From Tridacna crocea (taxonomy: Eukaryota > Mollusca > Bivalvia > Cardiida > Cardiidae), in contig OX031063.1 in the NCBI GenBank assembly GCA_943736015.1, positions 2,399,001 through 2,463,000 of the forward strand: a stretch of DNA of 64,000 nt, in the 5' to 3' direction. Every line of letters starts with the position of its first letter. Position 1 is the first letter of the stretch. The position numbers and the translations under genes were made by a program. Below the pieces are notes generated by a model. It was given only the letters and a program-made list of their open reading frames with translations, had not been told where the DNA came from and did not search any database. Below, one piece after another: positions 55,525 through 64,000 of the stretch.

Positions 55525-55945
55525 CCTTAGGTTGCTAGGCAGAACTCAGCACCTTTGCAGACATTGAAGATTATGATCAGACTGTAATGAAGTGCATTCT
55601 AATCTTTAATTTACATTGTATGTAAAAGTGATATTTTTCCAGTGAAAAGAGAATTGAAATCATGATATTTGGGTGTTTATTATCAGCTAAATATTTTTGC
55701 TGAATTTATGGATACAGCCATTGAAGGGTTAACCCTTAGCTCTGAGCAGAACAATGAAATTTTAGACTTGCCTAAGTTGAAAGCCATTACAGATGTCAAA
55801 GTAGTTGTGACTACAGTTCAGATGTATACCTTTGTAAGAGTAGAAAACACTGATGGAAAAGGAGAAAACACAGGTAACTAAGGTTTTAGAAAGGTTATTT
55901 CCTCAGGGTAGTTAAAACTTGGGATAGTGTGGTAAGGAACAGGGT
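55525..55945 (-). mobile_element. H2 abutting FB with half a core
   Basis: H2 55525-55732 shares TTAA 55729-55732 with FB 55729-55945. The FB copy has the left hairpin arm and lacks the right one. Confidence 0.75.
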
Positions 55946-56114
55946 AAGTTACTCTTTTTGTTTATTTATTATATAATTTGTGATAGATAAATTGCGTACT
56001 CCATTTTGAAAATCATAATATGGGATATTATTGTTAGCGTTTTTTTTTCCAATATGATTCAAAACAGAAATGGTGTTTGCTCTTTCTGTTTGAAGCAATA
56101 TCCATGTTTATGAC

Positions 56115-56215
56115 TTGGTATTCCTATGTGGCTTAGTTGTTGATGTAGCTGATTTTCGAGCTGTGAATTCAGGTTCAATCCATGCTAGTGGCAGACGTCA
56201 CTTTGGGATGTTCTT
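56115..56215 (+). mobile_element. tRNA-like SINE head fragment
   Basis: TATGTGGCTTAGTTGTTGATG (A-box-like) and GAATTCAGGTTCAATCCATG (B-box-like). Confidence 0.4.
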
Positions 56216-56226
56216 ACTGTTCTCAG

Positions 56227-56455
56227 TTAACTCATTAGCTAACAACAACATTTGAGGCTTGTTCAAATCGAAAGCATTTGCAGACAACAAAATAAATGTG
56301 ACTCAAAAACTGAAACTTGACTTTGGATGAGTAAAACACATTGTGGGAAAAGGAGAAAATGCTGGTTACCAGCATTTTCTCCTTTTTCCACAATGTTTTC
56401 AGAAGGCCTCTTCCTCTGGGTCGTAAAAACCAGGGATTGTTTGATAAAGGGTTAA
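56227..56455 (-). mobile_element. FB type A, full length
   Basis: TTAA at both ends, core with one mismatch. Confidence 0.88.
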
Positions 56456-56665
56456 GACACTCCAGAATTGTAGCCACCGACAAAATATTACAAATGCATC
56501 AATATCTGTACAGTCACTGGGATATAAATCATAAGAACTGAAACACAATTTAAACCTGTTTATAGGTGCAATCTGACTGTGCAATACATTGCAAAGAAAG
56601 ATGAGCCTTACCTTAGGTCTATTCTCTCCGATAACAGTTTGGAAGACCAGAAGATTTTAAGCTTA

Positions 56666-57341
56666 TTAACCCTTTCCCAAACAATCCCTGGTTTTTACGG
56701 GTCTAGAATAGTAGCCTTTTGAAAACATTGTGGGAAAAGTAGAAAATACTGGTAACCAGCATTTTCTCCTTTTCCCAAAATGTTTTCTACCCTATCATAG
56801 ACAGAAATAATCTTTTCAACAAGAGTTGAATTGTCATCTGCAAATGCTTTCAATTTGGTCTAGTCCAAAAGTTTGTCGTTTGGGAAAGGGTTAAAATTTA
56901 AAGCATTTGCAGAAGATAAATGTAACTAAAATATTTGGTTATTTCTTTAGAATTTCAGAAAATATTTTGGAAATGGGATGAAATTCTTGTCTCTGGCATA
57001 TTTCCTTTTTCCACAGATTTTTCAAATGCTTTCTTTCTCAGGGCCATCAAAACTTGAAATAATATGGTAATGGGCTGAGATCTTTTACAAATCAATTTTT
57101 TCTTCAAGAACTGAAAATTTTCAATACATTAACTCATTACCAATCAACAAAATTTTAAGTTTATCCAGACAGCAAGATAAAAGTGACCCAAAATTTGAAA
57201 TTTGTTTTGTGAAGGTCAGAAAACATTGAGGGAAAAGGAAAAAATGCTGGTAACCAGCATTTTCTCCTTTTCCCACAATGTTTTCTAAAGGCTTCTTTCT
57301 CAGGGTTGTCAAAAGTAGGGATTGTGTGGTAATGGGGTTAA
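56666..57341. mobile_element. Three FB copies
   Basis: 56666-56894 (plus, B-like ends with A core), 56891-57078 (minus, worn, shared TTAA) and 57129-57341 (minus, about 15 bases missing from the left arm). Confidence 0.82.
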
Positions 57342-57520
57342 TGTATGTGTGTTTACACTCTGATGGTGGAAGGATGATGCAATTACACTTGCTTGATGTA
57401 ACTGATCAAATTGAAGTGTAGAATCTGAGATGAATTGGAAAATTGTATGTCACAAAAAGAAGAAGATTGATTTTTTGATCTTTGTAAAACATCTGTGGCT
57501 AAATGAAGCATGTTAATCTG

Positions 57521-58065
57521 TTAACTCATTACCACACGAGAAAATTTTGGACTAGTCCACATTGAAAGCTTTTGCAGACGACAAAATAAAGGTGACTGAA
57601 AAATTGAAATTTGTTCTGGGAAGGGTAGAAAACACTGTGGGAAAAGGAGAAAATGCTGTTTACCAGCATTTTCTCCTTTTCCCATAGTGTTTTCAAAAGG
57701 TTTCTTTCTCAGGGGCGTCAAAAGTAGGGATTGTGTGGTAATGGGTTAACCGTTTACCTCACAACCCCTTTTAAAGACCATCAAGAAGACGGCTGTTGAA
57801 AACATTGTGGGAAAAGAGAAAAATGCTGGTAACCAGCATTTTCTCCATTATTTCCACACAAACCCTTTCAAAGACCATGAAGAAGATGGCTTTCAAGAAT
57901 ATTGCATGAAAAGGGAATATGCATGTAACCATCATTTCCTCATTTTCCCATAGTGGGATCTTTCCTTCCGAAATAAAATTTTACTTTGAACCATATTTAT
58001 TTTGTCTACTGCAACTGCTTCCACTTAGTACAAGTCTAAAATTTTTTTGTTTAGTAATGAGTTAA
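57521..58065. mobile_element. Two FB copies sharing TTAA 57746-57749
   Basis: 57521-57749 (minus, type A) and 57746-58065 (plus), the latter with the left half duplicated (CCTTTCAAAGACCATGAAGAAG). Confidence 0.83.
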
Positions 58066-58243
58066 CATGTGATTTTCTGTTGTCAAAGAGTCTGATGACA
58101 CTTGTGGAATAGGTTTTACCATGGACCCTTCCATATGTAAGTGTTCAGATCTCCCTCTCTCCCTCCCTCTTGTTTGCTCTCACTCTCGTCAATCATGAAC
58201 CAAGGGCTAGGGAAGGGGGGTGGGGGGGTTTAAGCACTTTTTT

Positions 58244-58440
58244 GTTATCCCACGCCAAAGGTGGAGGGATATAGATTTGGCGTTGTCCGTCCATCCTTCT
58301 GTCTCTTGGTCCGTCAGTCTGTGTGTCCGCCCGTCGGTGTGTCCATCCCGGTAAATATCTCCAGTACCATAGGATAAAATTTCATAAAACTTTATACATG
58401 TGTACAATGACCTATTCTGCCGAGACTCATTTTTTAGTCC
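58244..58440 (+). repeat. Dispersed repeat (second class)
   Basis: GTTATCCCACGCCAAAGGTG to ACATGTGTACAATGACC; matches 20087-20235. Confidence 0.7.
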
Positions 58441-58563
58441 CTTTTCGTGTGACAGGTCACAATTATTTTTATTTTATGTTGTTGAGGCAACCAACAATAC
58501 TCTGATGAGTCAGGCTACATCGCTGTTCAGACCTCAAAAATACTTGTTTTGTACCTTTCCCAT

Positions 58564-58787
58564 TTAACCCTCTAACATACAATACCTGCTTTTGACGACT
58601 CTGAGAAAGAAGCCTTTAGAAAACATTGTTGGGAAAAGGAGGAACTGCTGGTAACCAGCTTTTTCTCCTTTTCCCACATTTTTTTCAATACTTTCAAAGA
58701 GAAATTTCACTTTTTGAGTTACATTTAATCTTTGTATCTGCAAATACTTTCAATTTGGACAAGCTTACAATTTTGTTGTTTCTCTTA
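58564..58787 (+). mobile_element. FB type A, right end lost
   Basis: Left TTAA; core nearly intact; the last bases are replaced. Confidence 0.8.
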
Positions 58788-59426
58788 GTGGTGTCATAGA
58801 AAAATGAAGCTGTCTGATACACTGGATCTATGCTCTGTGAAAAGGGGAATAAATCAGATTGCAAAAACCATTGACCCAAGTCCTTGGAGGCTGACCTGGG
58901 TGGAAACTTTTGGCTTTTGGTAAATTTTCTTCATCTCGAAAGACCACAGGGTACTCCGTGATTCAGTTATAATAATAAATATGTTCAATTTTGAAATCGA
59001 AATCACTCCCTCTTTCTGGAGCTCTGAATACTATCAGAAATGCCAGTTTGAATGTCCTCTTTGTATCGGAAACGCCATTGAAAAATAGTAGTAATTATTT
59101 ACAGAAAGGTGGTCCTTTTCCTGTGATTCTTTTTCAAATAGTGTCTACTGAAACGGTAATTCAAAGTCGCCTTAGTTTCGGGTGGATCATAAAATGCCGC
59201 GAGCATCTATAAGGGACATAAGTCAAGCTGGTAATTATGAAAGATTAATCATCGAGTTATTTCCCTTCAAAAAAAAAAAAAGGCTGAGCGGCGGAAATGT
59301 TCAGTTTGAAGTTCTAGTATTCAAACTACTTTTGACTTTTTGATGCAGACTCTTCACAACAGATCAAACGAAACTACGGAGTGATATTACAGGGTAAAAT
59401 TAAAAAAGATAAGAACAATACATGTT
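58788..59426. other. No gene seen
   Basis: Includes a T5-like hairpin trace (CCAAGTCCTTGGAGGCTG) and the CACTCCCTCTTTCTGGAGC piece shared with 12.5 and 27.4 kb. A-run at 59267-59280. Confidence 0.4.
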
Positions 59427-59655
59427 TTAACTCATTACCAAACGACAAAATTTTAGACTGGTTCAAATTGAAAGCATTTGCAGACGACAAAATAACGGTG
59501 ACTGAAAAACTGAAATTTGTTCTGGGAAGGGTAGAAAACACTGTGGGAAAAGGAGAAAATGCTGGTTACTAGCATTTTCTCCTTTTCCCACAGTGTTTTC
59601 AAAAGGCTTCTTTCTCAAGGGCGTCAAAAGTAGGGATTGTGTGGTAATGGGTTAA
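59427..59655 (-). mobile_element. FB type A, near consensus
   Basis: TTAA-bounded; good reference copy, including the AATAA-rich arm ACGACAAAATAACGGTGACT. Confidence 0.9.
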
Positions 59656-59774
59656 TAGACATATCTGACAGAGATCAGACATATTGAAGCATTATCAGCA
59701 ACAATGATCAGAATGGTAAACAATGATTAATGAACTTTTAACATGCCGAATGAGGTTATACAGTTCATTTGTAA

Positions 59775-60165
59775 CTCAGCGGACAGTTTAGATTAAGATC
59801 AGACTGCACAGACATGCAGTCTGATCTTGATATATACTGTCCGATATTTTGTGATTGTATATTCAGGTATTTCGAAAGAAAAGAAACAACATTGTAACAG
59901 AAATATTTGAGTCCTCATTAAAGACAGAAATTGTCAGTTGTTTATCAGTCTATAGGTTGAAGTGGTAGAATGACCCTGCAATTTCTCCTTGAAACAGACG
60001 GAATCTATTCGTCTTTTTATCTGGGCTGACAGAATAATTTCACTGCAAAAGAAGAAACATTTTGCCACAATTTAAGAGTCAATGAGCGGATGATATAGAT
60101 CGGTGATCGGACAGTACTTTCAGTGCGGTCTGATCTTGACCTACTACACGCCCTGAAAGTTCTGC
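59775..60165. mobile_element. Two H2 hairpin cores
   Basis: 59775-59845 (good stem) and 60090-60165 (worn, GCGGATGATATAGATCGGTG). Confidence 0.65.
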
Positions 60166-60440
60166 CAATGTCGCCATTTAGTTAAATGCATCACATTTCA
60201 GAACATAAAAGTTACACAAAGAGACAGACAAATCTAAGCGTCATGCAATTGTTTTGTTACTAGTGTGCCAGTTATGCATTGATTTTCAGCTCCGACTACA
60301 TGGAATTCACACTTTTTCATACGATGTTCGTTAGTTTGCTTAGAGTTTACGCCAGCATAATTCAGTATGAGATTAAGCAGTCCTGTGAGATTCGACAGGC
60401 ATATTTCCAGCAAAGTTTAAGTCAGCATTGGAGGGCAGCC

Positions 60441-60590
60441 GCGGTCCGTATTCACCAACCATTTTTTTGAAAGATTTTCTAACTTTGAAAGTAACACAAC
60501 TTCTGATTGGCTAAACCAAATGGTTTAGCCAATCAGAAGCTGTGTTACTTTCATATATTGAAAACTCTTCTGAGTAAGACTTTGAGCGTT
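60441..60590. mobile_element. G6 element, right part lost
   Basis: GCGGTCCGTATTCACCAACC start and central palindrome GATTGGCTAAACCAAATGG with complement. Confidence 0.78.
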
Positions 60591-60804
60591 TAAAAGAATA
60601 ATTGAACTCTTCAAATATCGCGTGACGTCGACGCACAAAAGAACGTCGTAGCTTCTGCAATTTTGTCATTGGTATTGTTAGCAAAGGCTACGGGTGAGTA
60701 GGTCTGACTCTTGGAAATAAGTTATTAATCGATTATTGATCTACTGATTGGTGATATCATTTGATTTAATCAGAGATATGGTATTCGAATGTTTTGACTT
60801 ATAA

Positions 60805-61194
60805 TTAACTGAAATAAATTTGTTTCTTTTTTTGGAGACGCCGTTGTAAGATACGCGGCACATCAATATTGAGGTTAAATACAGGAGTAAGCAGGATACA
60901 TTTCATCAGCTTTAAGGAGCCATGTCTCCTCTCGTTGCAATGTTTCTTTTTAGCACAATGTTTGCAAAAGTGGCCAGTTGTAAAATTGGGAAAAAGGGAC
61001 ATGAGCCATGCTCTGTAAATGTCAGAGTTTTTTTTAATGAAGTAAAAGCTGAAACTGAAAAAGCTCGTGTTTGGGTCTCGAAAGCATCGGTCATGTATCT
61101 GATTCCAATGCATAAGGAAGTTGATGTCTACGTATTCTAGACGTTGGTTACCTGTGACATGCACTTGCCCCAGGTACCGTTTTGTGGTGACCAA
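60805..61194 (-). other. Overlapping open frames on both strands, status unclear
   Basis: The minus strand is open for about 129 codons (Cys/His containing, e.g. HFCKHCAKKKHCNE) and the plus strand 60922-61140 for 72 codons with a hydrophobic start. Minus strand also shows splice-like sites (acceptor gacatttacag, donor cacag|gtaacc) that would cut it into smaller exons. Not recognised; could be a decayed exon pair. Confidence 0.2.
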
Positions 61195-61334
61195 AATGCA
61201 AACAGCTTTTCAAAGATTTCATGTCAGTATAATAGAAGAATATAATTTAAAATTATGAAATACAATAGTAGACAGGAAGGCACAGTTCATTTATATCATA
61301 ATTTTGAACTGTCATTGAAATCGTTATGTATAGT

Positions 61335-61420
61335 TAATGACCCGGAAACGGAAAAGCGATCGGATTTCTTCGGATTTGTTTCAATGTCAAGTCGGTGACG
61401 TTCGGAACAATGGCGGAGAG
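61335..61420 (+). promoter_or_regulatory. CpG-containing promoter candidate (ETS, CRE-like and YY1-type motifs)
   Basis: Unusually CpG-rich for this window. Contains ACCCGGAAAC (ETS/GABP type), GGTGACGTTC (CRE-like) and ACAATGGCGGA (YY1 type, often at transcription starts) within 80 bases. No gene is confirmed downstream. Confidence 0.42.
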
Positions 61421-61460
61421 GCGCACCACCCAGCTGACCCTGTGCTTAACAATAAGATAG
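61410..61460 (+). CDS. Short ORF or leader exon at the 61.3-kb promoter
   Basis: ATG in the YY1-like motif opens MAERRTTQLTLCLTIR and stops at TAG, which abuts a gtgtta donor-like site (61461). Most likely an upstream ORF in a leader exon, if transcribed. Confidence 0.25.
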   Translation: MAERRTTQLTLCLTIR

Positions 61461-61572
61461 GTGTTAAGATATGAACTGGACATTAACGAGCCGCATTGTG
61501 AGAAGAGGGAGATATGTTTATACTCGTAAAAAGCCTTTTGAGTCAACATAGTGTTTGAGATTTGTTTTATAG

Positions 61573-61625
61573 ATGAAGAGGAGTGATGGTGCTTCGAAAA
61601 AAGAAATCAAAGATACCTTTTTCCG
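61573..61625 (+). CDS. Candidate first coding exon
   Basis: A tttgttttatag acceptor is followed at once by ATG encoding MKRSDGASKKEIKDTFFR and a CG|gtaaag donor. Without splicing it ends in TAA. No later exon was identified; the next kilobase holds AT-rich DNA and a trinucleotide tract. Confidence 0.3.
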
Positions 61626-62364
61626 GTAAAGCCATGCATCTATATATCTACTTGTTAGATGGTTTCTTTTGATTCAAGTTACAAGGTTAAAACAACATTC
61701 GGGCTTAAATTTTTTGTCTCGAATGCGTAAAGCGAACTGCCTGGAGCGGTCCGAGTTAGAACTTTTGGCTTCTAAGATAAGGCATTCTTTCCGATAAGAC
61801 CTCTGTGTTGAAGTTCACGCATTCATAGCAAATGACACAAACGAACAACGTCATCTTTTAGCCTGACTTACATACGCAAACGATGAGCATTCTCAGCGCT
61901 AGAGGTTTTTTTTTTCTGATAAGGCTGATTAGCTTCATATTTTTCCCACTGCGTTTGAAGTGTTATTGAAGTGAACGCGACCTCTTGAATCTGAAATGCC
62001 CTAATGTGCACAGCTTTGCAGATTATAACAACAATACTGTTGAGATAAGTTGCTAGTATTGACAGTACAGGAAGGATAGAACTTTTTTCTGTTTTTCATT
62101 TAATTGTTCTGGGGTTGTCTGTGGCAAAAACTGCTAAAATTATTATGATCATGTTTGATCAAGTCTTTGCTTTCTTTGATTTGTTAATAGAATTAACCAG
62201 GAATTGTGTTAATCGCTGCCATGGCCGCACATTCAGGGGATGAAGTTATATTGGAACTTTCTTATCGCTTTTCTCGTGAATAACGCGGAACAGCAACACA
62301 ATAAACAAATAACCACAAGGACGGCGGCGACGAAGATTTAAAAAAAGCAACGCCTTGACTAGCG
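61626..62364. other. No gene seen
   Basis: Unique sequence between the candidate first exon and the trinucleotide tract. Confidence 0.35.
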
Positions 62365-63135
62365 CTTAGACAAACACTACTACTACTACAACTTAATTAA
62401 CCACGACAATAACAGCGAGATAACGACCACAACAACAACGGCAACTAGGACCACAACAAAACACCATTACAACGGTGACGACGACCACAACAAAAAAGGA
62501 CCACAACATCCAATGTGTCAGCGACCTCAGCAACAACGTCGACGAAGAAAACAAACAGTCTCCGACGACAACAACAGCAATAACGTTTTCCGAGAAACAA
62601 TGACCATTACAACAACGGCACCCACAACAACGGCGATGTCGGCAACAACAACTATGGGCTGTAACAATGAAGAATGCGACCAAATCAACACCAACAAGGG
62701 CAACGACGACCGCAATAACAAGGAATCAAGACAACGGCGACGATAAACAAGCAGAGTAACGGGCTGTAACAACAAAGGCGACGGTGGGTACTACAACAGC
62801 AATATTAACGACGACCAATCAGCGGCGCGGACAGTGAAAACAACAGCGAAGGCAACGGCTACAACAACAGCGGCGGCAACGAACACTTGGACAATTGTAA
62901 CGACGACGACAACAAAAACCACGAAGAGCAACATTCACGAGGTGTTGAAAGACCGCAGAAGCAACAGACATCAAAGACTACGACTACAACATCGACAACG
63001 ACAAGAACAGAAGCTCCGAGAACCACAAGAGCAACGGCCGCTGTGATTACCATAACAACGATGAAGCCGACGACGACGACAATAACAACAACGCTGACGA
63101 AAACAACAACGGCTATATTGACGACGACGACAGAT
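62365..63135. repeat. Imperfect CAA/CGA-type trinucleotide tract
   Basis: About 770 bases in which the plus strand is a shuffled series of acaacaacg, gcgacgacg and similar triplets, very poor in T. Open frames on both strands (Thr-rich on plus, Val/Cys-rich on minus) follow from composition. Confidence 0.8.
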
Positions 63136-63692
63136 TATGAGATATTTAGATCTCAATCTCAAAGTATATGATGAAGTAATCGAGCATCTTTTTCATGTGT
63201 CTTGTAAATAAATTTCTCAGTTATCAAGTAACATAAATATTAAAATCGGATCAGTATCGGTGAGTGAAATGTAAGGAAAGACTATGGATCAAGATAACAA
63301 GACAACCATTTTTTTAATTTTAATTTTGTCTCTTCACATCCTGCGAATTCATTCTTAAAATGATATTATTATGAAATAAACCCTGCAATTAAACACGAAT
63401 TTGACAACTAATATGACAAGATTATTTTCTTCAATACCACGATATTATTATCGGCCGTCCGATTTCTTCCTTTCAAACTGTGTCAATAACATCTTAATGT
63501 TCAATTATTGTCATTTTTGTATGAGAGTATGAAAGATTATCAATGGATTTTTTCTCGTTGATTGACCTTATCTCTCGTCTTTGTGAGCTATAAACGTCAT
63601 GTAATGATTTGCAAACACATTATCATTGTATTGACTGTCTTACTTTCTTCCTCTTGCTTTTTTTTCTGTCCTTGCAAATTTTTTTCCAAATC
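63136..63692. other. No gene seen
   Basis: Unique AT-rich sequence. Confidence 0.35.
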
Positions 63693-63870
63693 AGGGTCTA
63701 TATTCACCAACCATTCTTAAGAACGTTCTTTGTCCTAGTGTTCAAGATTTTCTGACTGTGAAAGTACCATTTGGTTTAGCCAATCTGAAGTTCTGTTATT
63801 TTCACAGTGACGAAATTCAGCAGAAAGAGACTAGTAATGTTCTTAAGATTAGTTGGAGAATACGGACCTA
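63693..63870. mobile_element. G6 element with half the central palindrome deleted
   Basis: Ends GGTCTATATTCACCAACC and AGTTGGAGAATACGGACC. GAAAGTACCATTTGGTTTAG shows that the left half of the centre is missing. Confidence 0.78.
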
Positions 63871-64000
63871 GGTGTCGTCGCGTTTCAAAGCTACACCGTT
63901 GCATTTCAAAACTGTACCAATTAGCTATGCTGTGGAATAAATTTCACTGTTTGTCGACAAACTAACAACGTCTGGTCAATGGAGATTTGCAATCATATTC

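Noticed and set aside
48-59655. Regular spacing of repeats as a CRISPR array
   Set aside because: Element length, TTAA borders and animal introns rule this out.
62393-63171. Thr-rich and Val/Cys-rich frames in the trinucleotide tract
   Set aside because: Composition artefacts; frames overlap on both strands without start or splice context.

Overview
ORGANISM. This is animal nuclear DNA: AT-rich, gene-poor, with split genes bearing GT-AG introns and a large load of short non-autonomous repeats. The repeat style (TTAA-flanked hairpin elements, tRNA-derived SINEs with a degenerate 'cagcgtaaaacccca'-like tail, long intronic repeats) suggests a lophotrochozoan, most likely a bivalve mollusc. That placement is inference from repeat character; the only confidently identified gene, DPH3, is conserved across eukaryotes. 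No bacterial-type operons, rRNA, intact tRNA genes or CRISPR arrays were seen.  LAYOUT. 1-31 kb: no confident gene; dominated by about 60 copies of a TTAA-flanked foldback element (called FB here), plus hairpin family H2, a 230-bp family (P3), one SINE with a clean target duplication and AT-rich filler. 31.4-34.8 kb (minus): a two-exon gene model of unknown function with a Ser/Asn-rich, FG-containing and SR-like protein. 32.35-33.92 kb: a degenerate minisatellite inside its intron. 36.6-39.9 kb (minus): complete three-exon DPH3 with a promoter candidate carrying an NRF1-type palindrome. 41.9-43.9 kb (minus): 3' end of an unknown gene whose Cys cluster is created across the splice junction; candidate upstream exons and an RFX X-box lie at 48-50.7 kb. 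44.04-44.29 kb: a remarkable palindrome made of 32-bp palindromes. 44.4 kb: LINE reverse-transcriptase remnant. 48.7-54.7 kb: three copies of a 549-bp TTAA element, one nested inside another family. 61.3-61.6 kb: a CpG-containing promoter and first-exon candidate on the plus strand. 62.4-63.1 kb: a 770-bp imperfect CAA/CGA-type trinucleotide tract.  MAIN SIGNAL. FB elements occupy very roughly a third of the window. They begin TTAA-CCCTTTACC and end GGTAAAGGG-TTAA, as expected for piggyBac-type MITEs, but the most conserved part is a central hairpin of about 70 bp. Subfamilies differ in that hairpin by paired changes that keep the stem intact. Copies are chained through single shared TTAA sites, and several have lost exactly one hairpin arm. 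No transposase gene is visible, so mobilisation must come from elsewhere. Recurrent open frames across these hairpins encode look-alike peptides and are artefacts, not genes.  GENES TOGETHER. The three minus-strand gene models (DPH3, the FG/SR-like gene and the Cys-cluster gene) lie on the same strand but share no evident pathway. DPH3 acts in diphthamide synthesis on elongation factor 2; the others are unassigned.
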